This document shows, in pieces, positions 27,514-36,660 of a stretch of 64,000 nt of DNA. Below the pieces are notes generated by a model. The model was not told the DNA's origin. It worked only from the letters and a program-made list of their open reading frames with translations, and made no database searches. Each line of letters opens with the position of its first letter. Positions within the stretch are counted from its first letter, which is position 1. The position numbers were made by a program, and so were the translations under genes. Source of the DNA: DASXQK01 sp963757155 (GTDB lineage: Bacteria; Pseudomonadota; Alphaproteobacteria; Dongiales; Dongiaceae); assembly GCA_963757155.1 (NCBI GenBank), contig CAVWQS010000006.1, positions 310,001-374,000 on the forward strand. The letters run 5' to 3'.

Positions 27514-28933
27514 TCAGCTTTCGTTCGCAAGCCGAGCGGCGCAGCGGTTATGCGTCGCGATGACCGGCGCCATCTCCATGGTGACGATCTCGCCGTCGCG
27601 CACCACGACCTTGCCGTTGATGACGGTCGTCCGGGCTTGCTGAGGGGCGCAGAAGAGAATCGCCGCCACGGGATCGTGCAGGGCACCGGCATAGCCGATG
27701 GTATGGAGATCGAGGGAGAAGAAATCGGCGCATTTGCCGGGCTCCAGCGAGCCGATATCGGAGCGGCCGAGGACGCTGGCACCCCCCAGCGTGGCGAGCT
27801 CGAGCACCTCGCGCGCCGTCATCCATTCATCCGCGCGAACCTGAGCCGATTGCGACAGGAGCATATATTTGCGCGGGCCCTCGGGCGGGAGCAGCCCGAG
27901 CCGCAGCCGTGCCAGCAGCATGGCCTGGCGGGCTTCCAGCAGGATGTTGGAGGCATCGTTGCTGGCCGAGCCGTCGACGCCGAGGCCGACTTTCACCCCG
28001 GCGGCCATGTATTTCTTGATCGGCGCGATGCCGGAGCCCAGCCGCATATTGGAGCAGGGACAATGGGCCGCGCCGCAGCCGCTGGCGGCGAACTTCCGGA
28101 TCTCGTCGTCATCGACATGGATCGCATGGGCGAACCAGACATCCTCGCCCAGCCACCCCAGGCTTTCCATCCAATCGACCGGACGGAGCTGGAAATTCTC
28201 GAGGGTGTAGCGCTCCTCGTCTAAGGTCTCGCAGAGATGGGTATGAAGCTTGACCTTGTACTGGCGGGCCAGCGCGGCCGAATCCTTCAGCAGGGAGGTG
28301 GTGACCGAGAAGGGCGAGCAGGGGGCAAGGACGATCTGGGTCATCGAGCCCAGGGACGCGTCGTGGTAGGTCTCGATGACGCGCTGGCTGTCCCTCAGGA
28401 TGAAGGCCTCGTCCTCCACGCAATCGTCCGGCGGCAAGCCGCCCTTGGATTCGCCCAGGGACATCGAGCCCCGGCTGGCGTGAAACCGCACCCCCAGCTC
28501 CTTCGCGGCCTCGATCTGGCAATCCACATTATTGCCGTTCTTGAAGACGTAGCTGTGGTCGAAGACCGTCGTGCAGCCGGAGAGCGCCAGCTCCGCCAGC
28601 CCGATCAGCGTGCTGGCCCGCGAGGCCTCCGCATCCGTGCGCGCCCAGATGCGGTAATGGGCGGTCAGCCAGGGAAAGAGATTGTTGTTCTGCCCGGCGG
28701 GGAGATTGCGCGTCAGAGTCTGGTTCAGGTGGTGGTGGGTATTGACGAAACCCGGCAGCAGGATCTGCCCGCTGAGGTCGATGACCATATCGGCTGTGGT
28801 CGGGGAGCTCCTCGTTCGGCCCGACCTTCTTGATGATGCCGTCTTCGGCATAGACGCCGGCGTTCTTCAATTCGCGGCGCTTGCCGTCCATGGTGACAAG
28901 GACCTCGGCATTCCTTGCCAAGAGCGTAGCCAT
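27514..28933 (-). CDS. 8-oxoguanine deaminase-like amidohydrolase (frameshifted at 28802-28805)
   Basis: An ATZ/TRZ-type amidohydrolase of about 472 residues. Metal-binding motifs are visible: NTHHHLNQTL, LHTHLCETLDEE, FAHAIHVDDDE and GLGVDGSASNDASN. RGSMSLGESKGGLPPD and the long LAPCSPFSVT run match the 8-oxoguanine deaminase group closely. One extra base in a run of four (GGGG at 28802-28805) separates the first about 43 residues (MATLLARNAEVLVTMDGK...) from the rest; removal gives NEELPTTADMVIDLSG. Start ATG 28933. The product would convert 8-oxoguanine to urate; hydroxyatrazine-type substrates are an alternative. Confidence 0.84.
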
Positions 28934-28967
28934 TATGCTGTCCCCTCGACGATCCCTGTCTGGACTT

Positions 28968-29009
28968 TCTCTTTCGTCACGCCCGCTTTCGCGAGAATGA
29001 CGAAAGAGA
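28968..29009. repeat. Hairpin repeat upstream of the amidohydrolase gene
   Basis: Twelve-base arms (28968-28979 and 28998-29009, core CTTTCGTCA / TGACGAAAG) enclose CGCCCGCTTTCGCGAGAA. The core resembles the GTCATTCCCGCnnnnGCGGGAATGAC element at 54788, so this is probably a decayed copy of the same interspersed repeat. It lies in the promoter region of the amidohydrolase gene. Confidence 0.55.
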
Positions 29010-29085
29010 GGGATCAACCTGCTCGGAAACGGGGCTCATTCCAAGCCTTTTGTCCAGCCGGGACTCCACTGGAGCGGCGCGGCGG

Positions 29086-29593
29086 TCAGCTTGCTTCTGC
29101 GGCGACTTCCTTGGCGTAGAGCTCCAGGCGGGTCGGCCAGCCGCCCGCGACATCGCCGCGCATCTTCCGGCCGCCGTCATGGCCCATGCGTTCGAAATTG
29201 CGATGTTCGAGCTCCACGCGGGTGCTGTCCGGACCCTCGGGGATGAAATGGATCTCGACTTCGGAGGCCGCAATCGCGTCGGGCCGCCATTGCGCATCGA
29301 ATTCCCAGCTCAGCAGCAGGCGGCGCTCCGGGCTCCCAGGCGAGCACATGTCCGATATTGGATTCGGAGCCGTCTTCGCACTGGCTGTACCACCGCCCGC
29401 CCTCGAAGGGCTCGATGAGCGATTCCTTGACGGAAGAAGCCGCGGCGCCGGACGGCGGCTTTCGCGGATCGGCGGGAAGCTTCTTGGGCCACCAGCGATC
29501 GAAGCCCTTGGTGAAGATCTCGAAGGCGCGCGCCGGATCCACAGCGACGACGACGCTCTTGCGGACCGGCGCGATCGCAATGGTCCGGCTCAG
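29086..29593 (-). CDS. SRPBCC/AHSA1-family protein (frameshifted at 29330-29332)
   Basis: A single START-like AHSA1 domain: SVVVAVDPARAFEIFTKGFDRWW, ESLIEPFEGGRWY, then after the break LLLSWEFDAQWRPD and VELEHRNFERMG. One extra C in a CCC run (29330-29332) splits it; removal gives WEPERRLLLSW and about 168 residues. No ATG or GTG is near the expected start; a CTG at 29593-29591 overlaps the ArsR stop (CTGA), so the start may be CTG or the base call may be wrong. ArsR-SRPBCC pairs are a common two-gene arrangement; the domain binds a hydrophobic ligand. Confidence 0.75.
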
Positions 29594-29916
29594 AGCTTCT
29601 TCTCCTTCTCGATCTGGAGCCTCCGTCCGACCTCGTCTTGAAACGAAGCGAGGGCTTGGTCCCAGAACTGGTCGAGCCAGGCCCGCAGCGCGCCGAGCCC
29701 CAGGGGATCGATGTAGTAGATCCGGCGCGTTCCGACAGGCCTGTCGATTACGAGACCCGCCTCCTTCAGCACCGCGAGATGCTGCGATACGGCCGGGCGG
29801 CTCACGGGCATGTCCCGCGCGATCTCGCCGACCGAGAGAGGGCCGGAGCGAAGGCGCTCGAAGACTTTTCGCCGGGTCGGATCGCCGAGACATTCGAGGG
29901 CGCTAGCGTATGTCAT
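29590..29916 (-). CDS. ArsR-family transcriptional repressor
   Basis: A 108-residue winged-helix ArsR protein: LGDPTRRKVFERL at the N-terminus and the HTH SVGEIARDMPVSRPAVSQHL at about residues 27-46. No metal-binding ELCVCDL motif is present, so it is of the non-metal group usually linked to SRPBCC genes. It is divergent from the GST operon and its start is 3 bases from a TTAC-type palindrome, so autoregulation is likely. Confidence 0.88.
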   Translation of the reverse strand: MTYASALECLGDPTRRKVFERLRSGPLSVGEIARDMPVSRPAVSQHLAVLKEAGLVIDRPVGTRRIYYIDPLGLGALRAWLDQFWDQALASFQDEVGRRLQIEKEKKL

Positions 29917-29918
29917 AA

Positions 29919-29929
29919 CTTACCGTAAG
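29919..29929. promoter_or_regulatory. Operator-like palindrome at the arsR start
   Basis: CTTACCGTAAG: arms CTTAC/GTAAG about a central C. It uses the same half-sites as those at 30028-30049, and lies directly upstream of the ArsR start codon. Confidence 0.65.
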
Positions 29930-30017
29930 CCCATGCTGACGTTCTGTCAAAGCTTCCCGAGAGCGCATGTTAGCCGGGCTTGGTGTTGTTTGGGGCCGTG
30001 GCTTCGCTTTTTTTCAT

Positions 30018-30049
30018 TTGACATATGGTAAGTATATACTTACAGTAAG
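30018..30049 (+). promoter_or_regulatory. GST-operon promoter with overlapping ArsR-type operator
   Basis: TTGACA (30018-30023), a 17-base spacer and TACAGT (30041-30046) make a sigma70-like promoter. The perfect 16-bp palindrome GTAAGTATATACTTAC (30028-30043) fills the spacer, and CTTACAGTAAG (30039-30049) covers the -10. A half-site CTTACCATAA follows at 30056. Binding of the neighbouring ArsR protein here would block RNA polymerase (inference). Confidence 0.72.
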
Positions 30050-30081
30050 ACATAGCTTACCATAATCAGGAGAGCAGCTCG

Positions 30082-30741
30082 ATGGACGAATTCATTCTCT
30101 ATGGCGTGCCGGCCAGCCCCTATGTGCGCAGCGCGGCCCTGGGCCTCGAGGAGAAGGGCGCGCCCTTCCGCGTGAGCGTGCTGGCACCCTTCGAATCCAA
30201 ATCGCCGTCTCATCTCAAGCGGCATCCATTCGGGCGGGTACCGGCCTTCGCCCACGGCGATTTCGAGCTCTACGAAACCCAGGCAATCCTGCGCTATCTG
30301 GATCGCGCCATCCCAAAGCCATCCCTCACGCCCCCGGATCCCCAAGGCGAAGCCCGTATGAACCAGCTCTGCGGGATCACTGATTGCTATGTCATGCCGT
30401 ACATCTCCATCGGCATCACCTTCCACCGCCTCGTCGCGCCGATGCTGGGGCTGCCGGTGGACGAAGCCAAGATCGAAGCTTCGATCCCGCCCGCGGCGGT
30501 TTGCCTGGCGGAGATCACCCGGTTCCTCGGCGATCGCCCGTTCCTTGCGGGCGAGGCGTTGTCGATAGCGGATCTGCTGCTGGCGCCGCATCTCGCGTTC
30601 TTTGCCCAAGCGCCGGAAAGCGCGGCGATGCTGGCACCTCACCGGAAGCTCACCGCCTGGATCGACCGAATGAATGCCCGTCCGAGCTTCCGCAATACGA
30701 CCGCCGAGAAACTTGCCGCCAAAGGAGCAGCCTATGCCTGA
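30082..30741 (+). CDS. Glutathione S-transferase family protein
   Basis: A 219-residue GST: thioredoxin-like N-domain (residues 1-80: LYGVPASPYVRSAAL, GRVPAFAHGDFELYETQAILRYL) and helical C-domain (FLAGEALSIADLLLAPHL). The serine in PASPYVR is in the place of the catalytic residue of theta/phi-like GSTs. AGGAG precedes ATG 30082. It is under the ArsR-type operator and overlaps the next gene by 8 bases. Confidence 0.87.
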   Translation: MDEFILYGVPASPYVRSAALGLEEKGAPFRVSVLAPFESKSPSHLKRHPFGRVPAFAHGDFELYETQAILRYLDRAIPKPSLTPPDPQGEARMNQLCGITDCYVMPYISIGITFHRLVAPMLGLPVDEAKIEASIPPAAVCLAEITRFLGDRPFLAGEALSIADLLLAPHLAFFAQAPESAAMLAPHRKLTAWIDRMNARPSFRNTTAEKLAAKGAAYA

Positions 30742-31690
30742 CATTCTGCATCTTCTGACCATCCATGCGTCGCCCGAACGGGTCTACCAAGCGCTCGCGA
30801 CGGCGGAGGGCATTCGCAACTGGTGGACGCGCGAGGCCGAGCTCGATCCGAAGCTCGGTGGAACGGGGGAGTTTCAATTCTACGAGGGCAAGGGAGTGAC
30901 CAAGGTGAGGGTGGACGCGCTGGAGCCGCCGGTCCGCCTGGGCTGGACGGTGATCGCCGCCAATGCCCCCGGTGGATGGGCAGGCACGAAGATCACCTTC
31001 GATCTGGCGGCCAAGGGAAGCGACACCGTGCTTTCCTTCGCCCACCGCGGCTTCAAGCAAGCCGATGAGGGCTACGCGCTCGTGACAACGGGCTGGGCCT
31101 ATTATCTCGTCAGCTTGCAGCAGTATTTGGAGCGCGGGAAGGGCACGCCCCAGCAGGACAAAGATTTTTCCATCCTCGCGGCGTCGAGGGCAGATGAACC
31201 CCGGCCGGCGCGAGCGGCAGATGAAATCCGGCACGAGATCGGGATCAAGGCTACCCCGGCGGCGCTCTACGATGCCCTCACCGATGTGAAGAAGCTCGGG
31301 CAGTGGTGGATCCCCGACACAAGGGGTGACTCCAAGATGGGCAAGACCCTGGAATTCTGGTTTGGCGAGGCGTCTTGCCAGGTCATGCAAGTAACCTCGC
31401 TCGAAGCCAACCGGCTCGTGCGATGGACGCCGACGGAGAAAGGCATGTCCGATTGGCTCGGGACCGAGATCGAATTCGCGATCTCCCCCAAGGACGACCG
31501 GAGCATCCTGCATTTCCGCCACTCGAAATGGCGCGACGGTGAGGGCTGCTTTGCCTATTGCTCCATGAGCTGGGCAGTCTTCCTGCTGAGCCTCAAGGAA
31601 CTGCTGGAGACGGGGAAGGGCCATCCCTTTCCGAAATCGATGGATCGGCCAATAGAGACTTGCCGATCTATTGAGTGCATTTCCCGATGA
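30734..31690 (+). CDS. Tandem SRPBCC (AHSA1) protein
   Basis: A 318-residue protein with two AHSA1-type domains: residues 1 to about 150 (HASPERVYQALATAEGIRNWWT, ending in TTGWAYYLVSLQQYLERGKG) and about 170-310 (IKATPAALYDALTDVKKLGQWW, ending in SMSWAVFLLSLKELLETGKG). The two end segments align well, indicating an internal duplication. AAAGGAG lies before ATG 30734, overlapping the GST stop. It shares the ArsR-controlled promoter; with the single-domain SRPBCC across the operator, three such domains are tied to one regulator. Confidence 0.85.
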   Translation: MPDILHLLTIHASPERVYQALATAEGIRNWWTREAELDPKLGGTGEFQFYEGKGVTKVRVDALEPPVRLGWTVIAANAPGGWAGTKITFDLAAKGSDTVLSFAHRGFKQADEGYALVTTGWAYYLVSLQQYLERGKGTPQQDKDFSILAASRADEPRPARAADEIRHEIGIKATPAALYDALTDVKKLGQWWIPDTRGDSKMGKTLEFWFGEASCQVMQVTSLEANRLVRWTPTEKGMSDWLGTEIEFAISPKDDRSILHFRHSKWRDGEGCFAYCSMSWAVFLLSLKELLETGKGHPFPKSMDRPIETCRSIECISR

Positions 31691-31826
31691 AGTCGCGCAT
31701 CGCCTTTCCATTTTGCATCGGCGATGCCTTGAGATGGCGCGGTTGACTTGAAAAGGCGGGGCGGGCCTGATGGCATGCTATTCGGGCGGCCATCAGCCCC
31801 GTACACCGGGCATCACGGGAGATGTC

Positions 31827-33272
31827 ATGCCGTTTCAGGATTTCCGCGACTTTCTCGGCGCGCTCCGCCAGCATGGCGAGCTGATCGACATCGACCGGCC
31901 GGTGGCGCCCCATCTCGAGGTCGCCAAGGCGCTGCGCCAGAGTGCTGCCATCGGCGGGCCGGCCTGCTTGTTTCGGAACAACGGCACGCGCTTTCCCCTG
32001 GTGGCCGGCGTCTATAATTCGCGGGCCAAGGCCCTGATCGCCCTCGAGGCCACGGAGGAGACCGTCTTCGAGCGCATCTTGGCAGGCCTCGCCAAGCGCA
32101 TCGCGCCTGTCATGGTGAAGGACGCCCCGGTGCATGAGAACGTCATCACCGGGGATGCCATCGATCTGTCGGCCTTGCCGGTGCCGAAGTACAGCCCCGA
32201 TGACGGCGGACCCTATATCACGGCGGGAATCGTCGTCAGCCAGGATCCGAAGACCGGCATCCCGGATATCGGCCATTACCGGTTCGAGATCATCGACAAG
32301 CAGACGATGTCGTTCAATCCGCTGCCGATGCACCGGCTGGGCAAGCATATCGCCAAGGCGCGGGCGATGGGCCACACGACCTTTCGCGCGGCGCTGGTGC
32401 TCGGGGTCGATCCGATGCTGGCCTATACCTCGCCGATCCAGGTGCCTGACGACACCAACGACTTCGAGCTCGCCGGCGGGCTGCGCGGCGCGCCGGTGGA
32501 GCTGGTGCGCGCCAGGGTCGTCGAGCTGGACGTGCCGGCACGGGCCGAGATCGTCATCGAGTTCGAGGCCGACCTGACCAAGGAAGTCATGGAAGGCCCT
32601 CTCGGCGAATATACGGGCTACTACGGCCGGGCCGCGCCCAATCCGGTTGCCCGGGTACTGGCGATCACCCACCGCAACGACGCCTGTTTCCAGGGCCTGC
32701 TCACCGGCGTGCCGCCGACGGAGAATCACATACTGAAGCAGCTTCCCTACGAGGCCTCGTTCCTGGCGATGATGCGCCGGCAATTCCCGACCATCGAGAA
32801 GGTCGCGATCCCGTCCTCCGGCGGCGTGTCGTTCCGCATCGTCATGGCGATGAAGCAGCGTTTCGCCGGGGAGGCCCGCAGCGCCATGCTCGCCGCCATC
32901 GCCAGCAACCTCCGGCCCAAGACGGTGATCGTCGTCGATCCCGACATCGACGTGCACAGTTCCGACCAGGTCGAATGGGCACTGGCCTTCCGCATGCAGC
33001 CGGCGCGGGACGCCATCATCGTCGAGGACCTGCCCTCCGGCCCGCTCGATCCCTCGGCCGACGAATTGGTGAAGCCCGACCGGCGCACTGGCTCGGCGAT
33101 CGGCTTTGACGCCACATATCCCTTCGGTACCGTGGTCCGCAAAGCGGCCGAGGCGGGCAAGGTCTGCGGTCCCGCGGTTGCCGAGCACGGGCTGGAATAT
33201 GTGGAGGTCGCCGACGTGCCGGGCTGGCAGACCTACGACTTCCCCGAACTGCGCAATCGCAGCTCGTCGTGA
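31827..33272 (+). CDS. ubiD: UbiD-family prenyl-FMN decarboxylase
   Basis: A 481-residue UbiD-family enzyme. Family features are FRDFLGALRQHGELI at the N-terminus, the NPLPMHRLG segment and EGPLGEYTGYYG, which carries the conserved glutamates of the prFMN site. UbiD enzymes reversibly (de)carboxylate aromatic or conjugated acids. ATG 31827 is chosen over earlier starts because of GGGAG upstream and the family N-terminus. The stop overlaps the GTG of the Mo-hydroxylase gene, so the pair is translationally coupled; this suggests a (hetero)aromatic acid substrate, not ubiquinone synthesis. No ubiX is in the window. Confidence 0.88.
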   Translation: MPFQDFRDFLGALRQHGELIDIDRPVAPHLEVAKALRQSAAIGGPACLFRNNGTRFPLVAGVYNSRAKALIALEATEETVFERILAGLAKRIAPVMVKDAPVHENVITGDAIDLSALPVPKYSPDDGGPYITAGIVVSQDPKTGIPDIGHYRFEIIDKQTMSFNPLPMHRLGKHIAKARAMGHTTFRAALVLGVDPMLAYTSPIQVPDDTNDFELAGGLRGAPVELVRARVVELDVPARAEIVIEFEADLTKEVMEGPLGEYTGYYGRAAPNPVARVLAITHRNDACFQGLLTGVPPTENHILKQLPYEASFLAMMRRQFPTIEKVAIPSSGGVSFRIVMAMKQRFAGEARSAMLAAIASNLRPKTVIVVDPDIDVHSSDQVEWALAFRMQPARDAIIVEDLPSGPLDPSADELVKPDRRTGSAIGFDATYPFGTVVRKAAEAGKVCGPAVAEHGLEYVEVADVPGWQTYDFPELRNRSSS

Positions 33273-36112
33273 GCGACCCGGACGCCCCGCCAGGCACGCC
33301 TGCTCCCGGCCTGTCGCGACGGCAGCTGCTGCGTGCGAGCCTGATCGGCGGCATCGCGGTCTATATCGCGCCGCTGGGGTCGCGGGCCTATGCCGCGCTC
33401 TTCGATGACCGGCTTCTGACGGCCTCTGCGTGGAACGGCCCTGCCGATCGGCTGCGCTACCGGATCGACGGCAAGGCGAAGGTGACCGGCGCCAAGATAT
33501 TCGCGCGCGACATCCGCGCCCGCGACATGCCGCATTGGCCCCAGCAGCAGGCCCATGCGCTGGTTCTGCGGACGGTGCTGGCCGATCGTCTCTATGCGGG
33601 TTTCGATCTGTCGATGCTGGGCGCAGAGCTCGCACCGGACCGCATTGTGACGGCGGCGGATCTCTCGCGCGATGGCCTCGCCTTTCCGGATTTCTACGGC
33701 GAGGACATGCTGCTGCCGGAGGGCAAGACGCCGGCCTATCTGGGACAGGCCGTGGCGATCCTGATCTTCCACGACTTCGCCCGCTTCCGCTTCGCCAAGG
33801 AAAAGCTGCAGTTCAACGACTCCGTCATCCGCTACGGCGCCGTCACCGGCCCGCTGCAGCGCGATCCCTGGGGTGCCGAGCGCTTCGTGCGAATCGGCGG
33901 CAAGACGGCCTTCGACGAGGATGTCTTCTCCTCGACCAAGCAGGCGCCGGTATCGCCGTCGGGCTACGACAAGCACGAACCGGTCTGGCCCCAGCCATCG
34001 CCTGACGGAGATACGGGTGCCGAGGGCATGTTTCACGCTCAGGCGATCGAGGCGGAGCTTGCGCAGCCGCCGGCCGACTGGCTGGTGCTGACGCGCGACT
34101 ACGCCACGCAATCCGGCGATACCGCGGCGCTGGAGCCCGACAATGCCAATGGCTGGTACGATGCGGCCTGGAAGGAGCTGCACCTGGTCGTCCCGTCGCA
34201 GTCGCCGCAGGAAGTGGCGGAAGGTGCGGCAAATCTGCTGGCCAAGAGCCAGATCGGGGCGAAGCGCCTGTTCCTGCATCCCTGCTTCACCGTGGGCTAT
34301 GGCTCGAAGGATCATGCCCCCATGCCCTATTACGGCCTGGTCGCCGCCCTCTATGGCGACGGCCGGCCGGTGCGGCTCGCCAATGATCGGTTCGACCAGT
34401 TCCAGGCGGGGCTGAAGCGGCATCAGTTCAGCATGCGCTACAAGATCGGCGTCGATCGGCGGACCGGCCTTCTGCAATCCTTCCAGGCCGGCATCCTGGC
34501 CAATGGCGGCGGGCGGGCGAACTGCTCCGTCGCCCTCACCATGGTGGGCGCGACCTCGGCGGCGTCGATCTACTATTTCCCCAAGACCGACGTGGCGGCG
34601 ACCGCTCTCTCCTCGCGTGCCCTCGACTGCGGCTCCGCGCGGGGCTATGGCGCGCTGGAGACCCTGGCGGCGACCGAGATCATGATGGACGAGCTTGCCG
34701 ATGCCCTTGGTCTCGATCCCATCGAATTCCGCCAGCGCAATGTCCTGAAGACCGGGATGAAGAACGCCCAGGGCGCGGTCCCCGATGGCACGCAACGCGC
34801 CGAGACGCTGCTCGAGAAGGCGCGGGCGCATGGGCTGTGGACCGGCCGGGCCGCGCGCAAGCAGGCCTATGACGCGGAGCATCCCGGCAGATACTACGGC
34901 GTCGGTTTCGGCTGCATCCAGAGGCGCTTCGGCGATGGCGCGCAAGCCAGTTTCGCCAAGGTCGAGCTGGGGCCCGATGGACGCATCACCCTCAGCCACA
35001 CCGGCACGGAGATCGGCACGGGCGCCTCCTCGGGCCAGGCTGTGGCCTGTGCGCGCTGGCTGGGCCGTCCGGCCGATGCGCTCGATTTCGCCGTCACCGA
35101 CTGGCCCGATCTTCCCGTGGAGACGAGCGGCGATCCGCATAGCATGAGTCAAGCCGAGCAGGACCGGTTGGCCTCGAACCCGCGCTGGACGCCGGCCTTC
35201 GCCTCGGCATCGAGCGCCAGCAACTCGGCCTATTACTTCACCCACACGACCCAGGCCGCGGCGCGCATCGTCTTCCTCTACGGATTATGGCCGGCGGCGG
35301 TGGCGATCTGGGCGAAGGGTGGTGCGGCGGCCGGATTGGAGACGGCGAAGCCCGAGGCTGCGCGCTGGCAGGATGGCGCCCTCGTGATCGAAGGCTTCGA
35401 CCCGCTGCCGCTCACGCGCCTGGCTGGGGAAGCCCATGCCCGTGGCCTCGTGACCGGTGCGGTGGTGCATGGCTTCAACCGCTGGCAATGGACCGAGGCC
35501 GATTTCAAGCTGGCGAGCGGCTCGGTGCGATTGCCGGTGGACGGGCTGTCGCTTCGTTATGGCGAGGGCGCATCGACGCAGAAGGCAGCGACAACGCCCA
35601 ACGGCTATCAGCTACTCTCCCGCCAAGCCGTGTACTTTCCGCCGACGCGCAACAACAACGCCATGGTCGGCTACAACACCGCCGTCGCCACATTGGCGGA
35701 GATCGCCGTCGACGCCACCAATGGAAAAGTAGCCTTGCTCTCCCACCACACGATTCTGGAATGCGGCAACATGCTGGTGCCGGAACTGGTGTCGGGCCAG
35801 ATCCAGGGTGGTGTCGCCACCGGCATCGGACTCGCTTTGCATGAGGCGCTGCCGCTCTATGAGGAGGGGCCGGGGAACGGCAGCTGGAACTTCAATCGCT
35901 ACCATCTGCCGCGCGGCAGCGATGTCGCGGTCTGGACGCAGAGCGCCGAGGTCCTGCCGCCGCTGTCGGACAGCGAACCACCCAAGGGAATGGCCGAGGT
36001 GGTGGCGATCCCGGTCATGGCGGCCATCGTGAACGGCATCGCTCATGCCATCGGCCATCGCTTCCGCAACCTGCCGGTGACGTCCGACCAGATCCTCGAG
36101 GTGGTGGGATGA
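33269..36112 (+). CDS. Exported molybdenum hydroxylase large subunit (IorB/xanthine-dehydrogenase family)
   Basis: A 947-residue molybdopterin-binding subunit of the isoquinoline 1-oxidoreductase/aldehyde oxidase type. The N-terminus SRRQLLRASLIGGIAVYIAP is Tat-like, so the complex probably works in the periplasm. Mo-cofactor segments include GCGSARGYGALET-like DCGSARGYGA (about 450), TGTEIGTGASSGQAVA, and GMAEVVAIPVMAAIVNGI near the end, where the Glu is the likely catalytic base. GTG start 33269 overlaps ubiD, and the stop overlaps the 2Fe-2S gene (ATGA). Role inferred: hydroxylating an aromatic ring next to a heteroatom, with electrons going to the 2Fe-2S subunit and cytochrome c. Confidence 0.85.
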   Translation: MSDPDAPPGTPAPGLSRRQLLRASLIGGIAVYIAPLGSRAYAALFDDRLLTASAWNGPADRLRYRIDGKAKVTGAKIFARDIRARDMPHWPQQQAHALVLRTVLADRLYAGFDLSMLGAELAPDRIVTAADLSRDGLAFPDFYGEDMLLPEGKTPAYLGQAVAILIFHDFARFRFAKEKLQFNDSVIRYGAVTGPLQRDPWGAERFVRIGGKTAFDEDVFSSTKQAPVSPSGYDKHEPVWPQPSPDGDTGAEGMFHAQAIEAELAQPPADWLVLTRDYATQSGDTAALEPDNANGWYDAAWKELHLVVPSQSPQEVAEGAANLLAKSQIGAKRLFLHPCFTVGYGSKDHAPMPYYGLVAALYGDGRPVRLANDRFDQFQAGLKRHQFSMRYKIGVDRRTGLLQSFQAGILANGGGRANCSVALTMVGATSAASIYYFPKTDVAATALSSRALDCGSARGYGALETLAATEIMMDELADALGLDPIEFRQRNVLKTGMKNAQGAVPDGTQRAETLLEKARAHGLWTGRAARKQAYDAEHPGRYYGVGFGCIQRRFGDGAQASFAKVELGPDGRITLSHTGTEIGTGASSGQAVACARWLGRPADALDFAVTDWPDLPVETSGDPHSMSQAEQDRLASNPRWTPAFASASSASNSAYYFTHTTQAAARIVFLYGLWPAAVAIWAKGGAAAGLETAKPEAARWQDGALVIEGFDPLPLTRLAGEAHARGLVTGAVVHGFNRWQWTEADFKLASGSVRLPVDGLSLRYGEGASTQKAATTPNGYQLLSRQAVYFPPTRNNNAMVGYNTAVATLAEIAVDATNGKVALLSHHTILECGNMLVPELVSGQIQGGVATGIGLALHEALPLYEEGPGNGSWNFNRYHLPRGSDVAVWTQSAEVLPPLSDSEPPKGMAEVVAIPVMAAIVNGIAHAIGHRFRNLPVTSDQILEVVG

Positions 36113-36660
36113 GCCTGCCGACGCATCCGCTCACCCTGACCATCAACGGCCGGCGCTACGGTCCGATCGAGGTGCCCGAGGGAATGATGATGATCGACGT
36201 GCTGCACGAGATGCTGGACCTGACTGGCTCGCGCCTGGGCTGCGGCATCGGCATCTGTCACGCCTGCGTGGTGATCTGGGACCGCGACGACAATACCAGC
36301 GAGGAAGTACGGACCTGCATCACCGGCGCCGGCTTCTTCGACGGCAAGCGCATCCGTACCATCGAGGGCATTGCCCAGACGGATGACAAGGGCGAGATCA
36401 TGGCCCTCTCGCCGGTGCAGCAGGCTTTCCTCGACCAGTTCAGCTTCCAATGCGGCTATTGCACGCCGGGCTTCGTCAATGCCGCGACCGTGCTGATCGA
36501 GCGGCTGAAGCGCGCGCCGGTGCCGCGCAGCGAGGTCGAGGCGACCGTCGCCGCAGCCCTGGAAAGCCACATCTGCCGCTGCACCGGCTATGTGCGCTAT
36601 TACCAGGCGGTGCGCGATGTGATTCTGGCGACCCCCGGCTTGACGCAGGGCGGCGCATGA
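36109..36660 (+). CDS. 2Fe-2S subunit of the molybdenum hydroxylase
   Basis: A 183-residue IorA/CoxS-type protein with two 2Fe-2S sites: plant-type GCGIGICHACVV (about residues 44-55, plus a later Cys in RTC) and C-terminal FQCGYCTPGF with CRCTGY. It overlaps the large-subunit stop by 4 bases and the cytochrome start by 4 bases. Without its own signal it would be exported by hitch-hiking on the Tat-borne large subunit (known for this family). Confidence 0.9.
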   Translation: MSLPTHPLTLTINGRRYGPIEVPEGMMMIDVLHEMLDLTGSRLGCGIGICHACVVIWDRDDNTSEEVRTCITGAGFFDGKRIRTIEGIAQTDDKGEIMALSPVQQAFLDQFSFQCGYCTPGFVNAATVLIERLKRAPVPRSEVEATVAAALESHICRCTGYVRYYQAVRDVILATPGLTQGGA

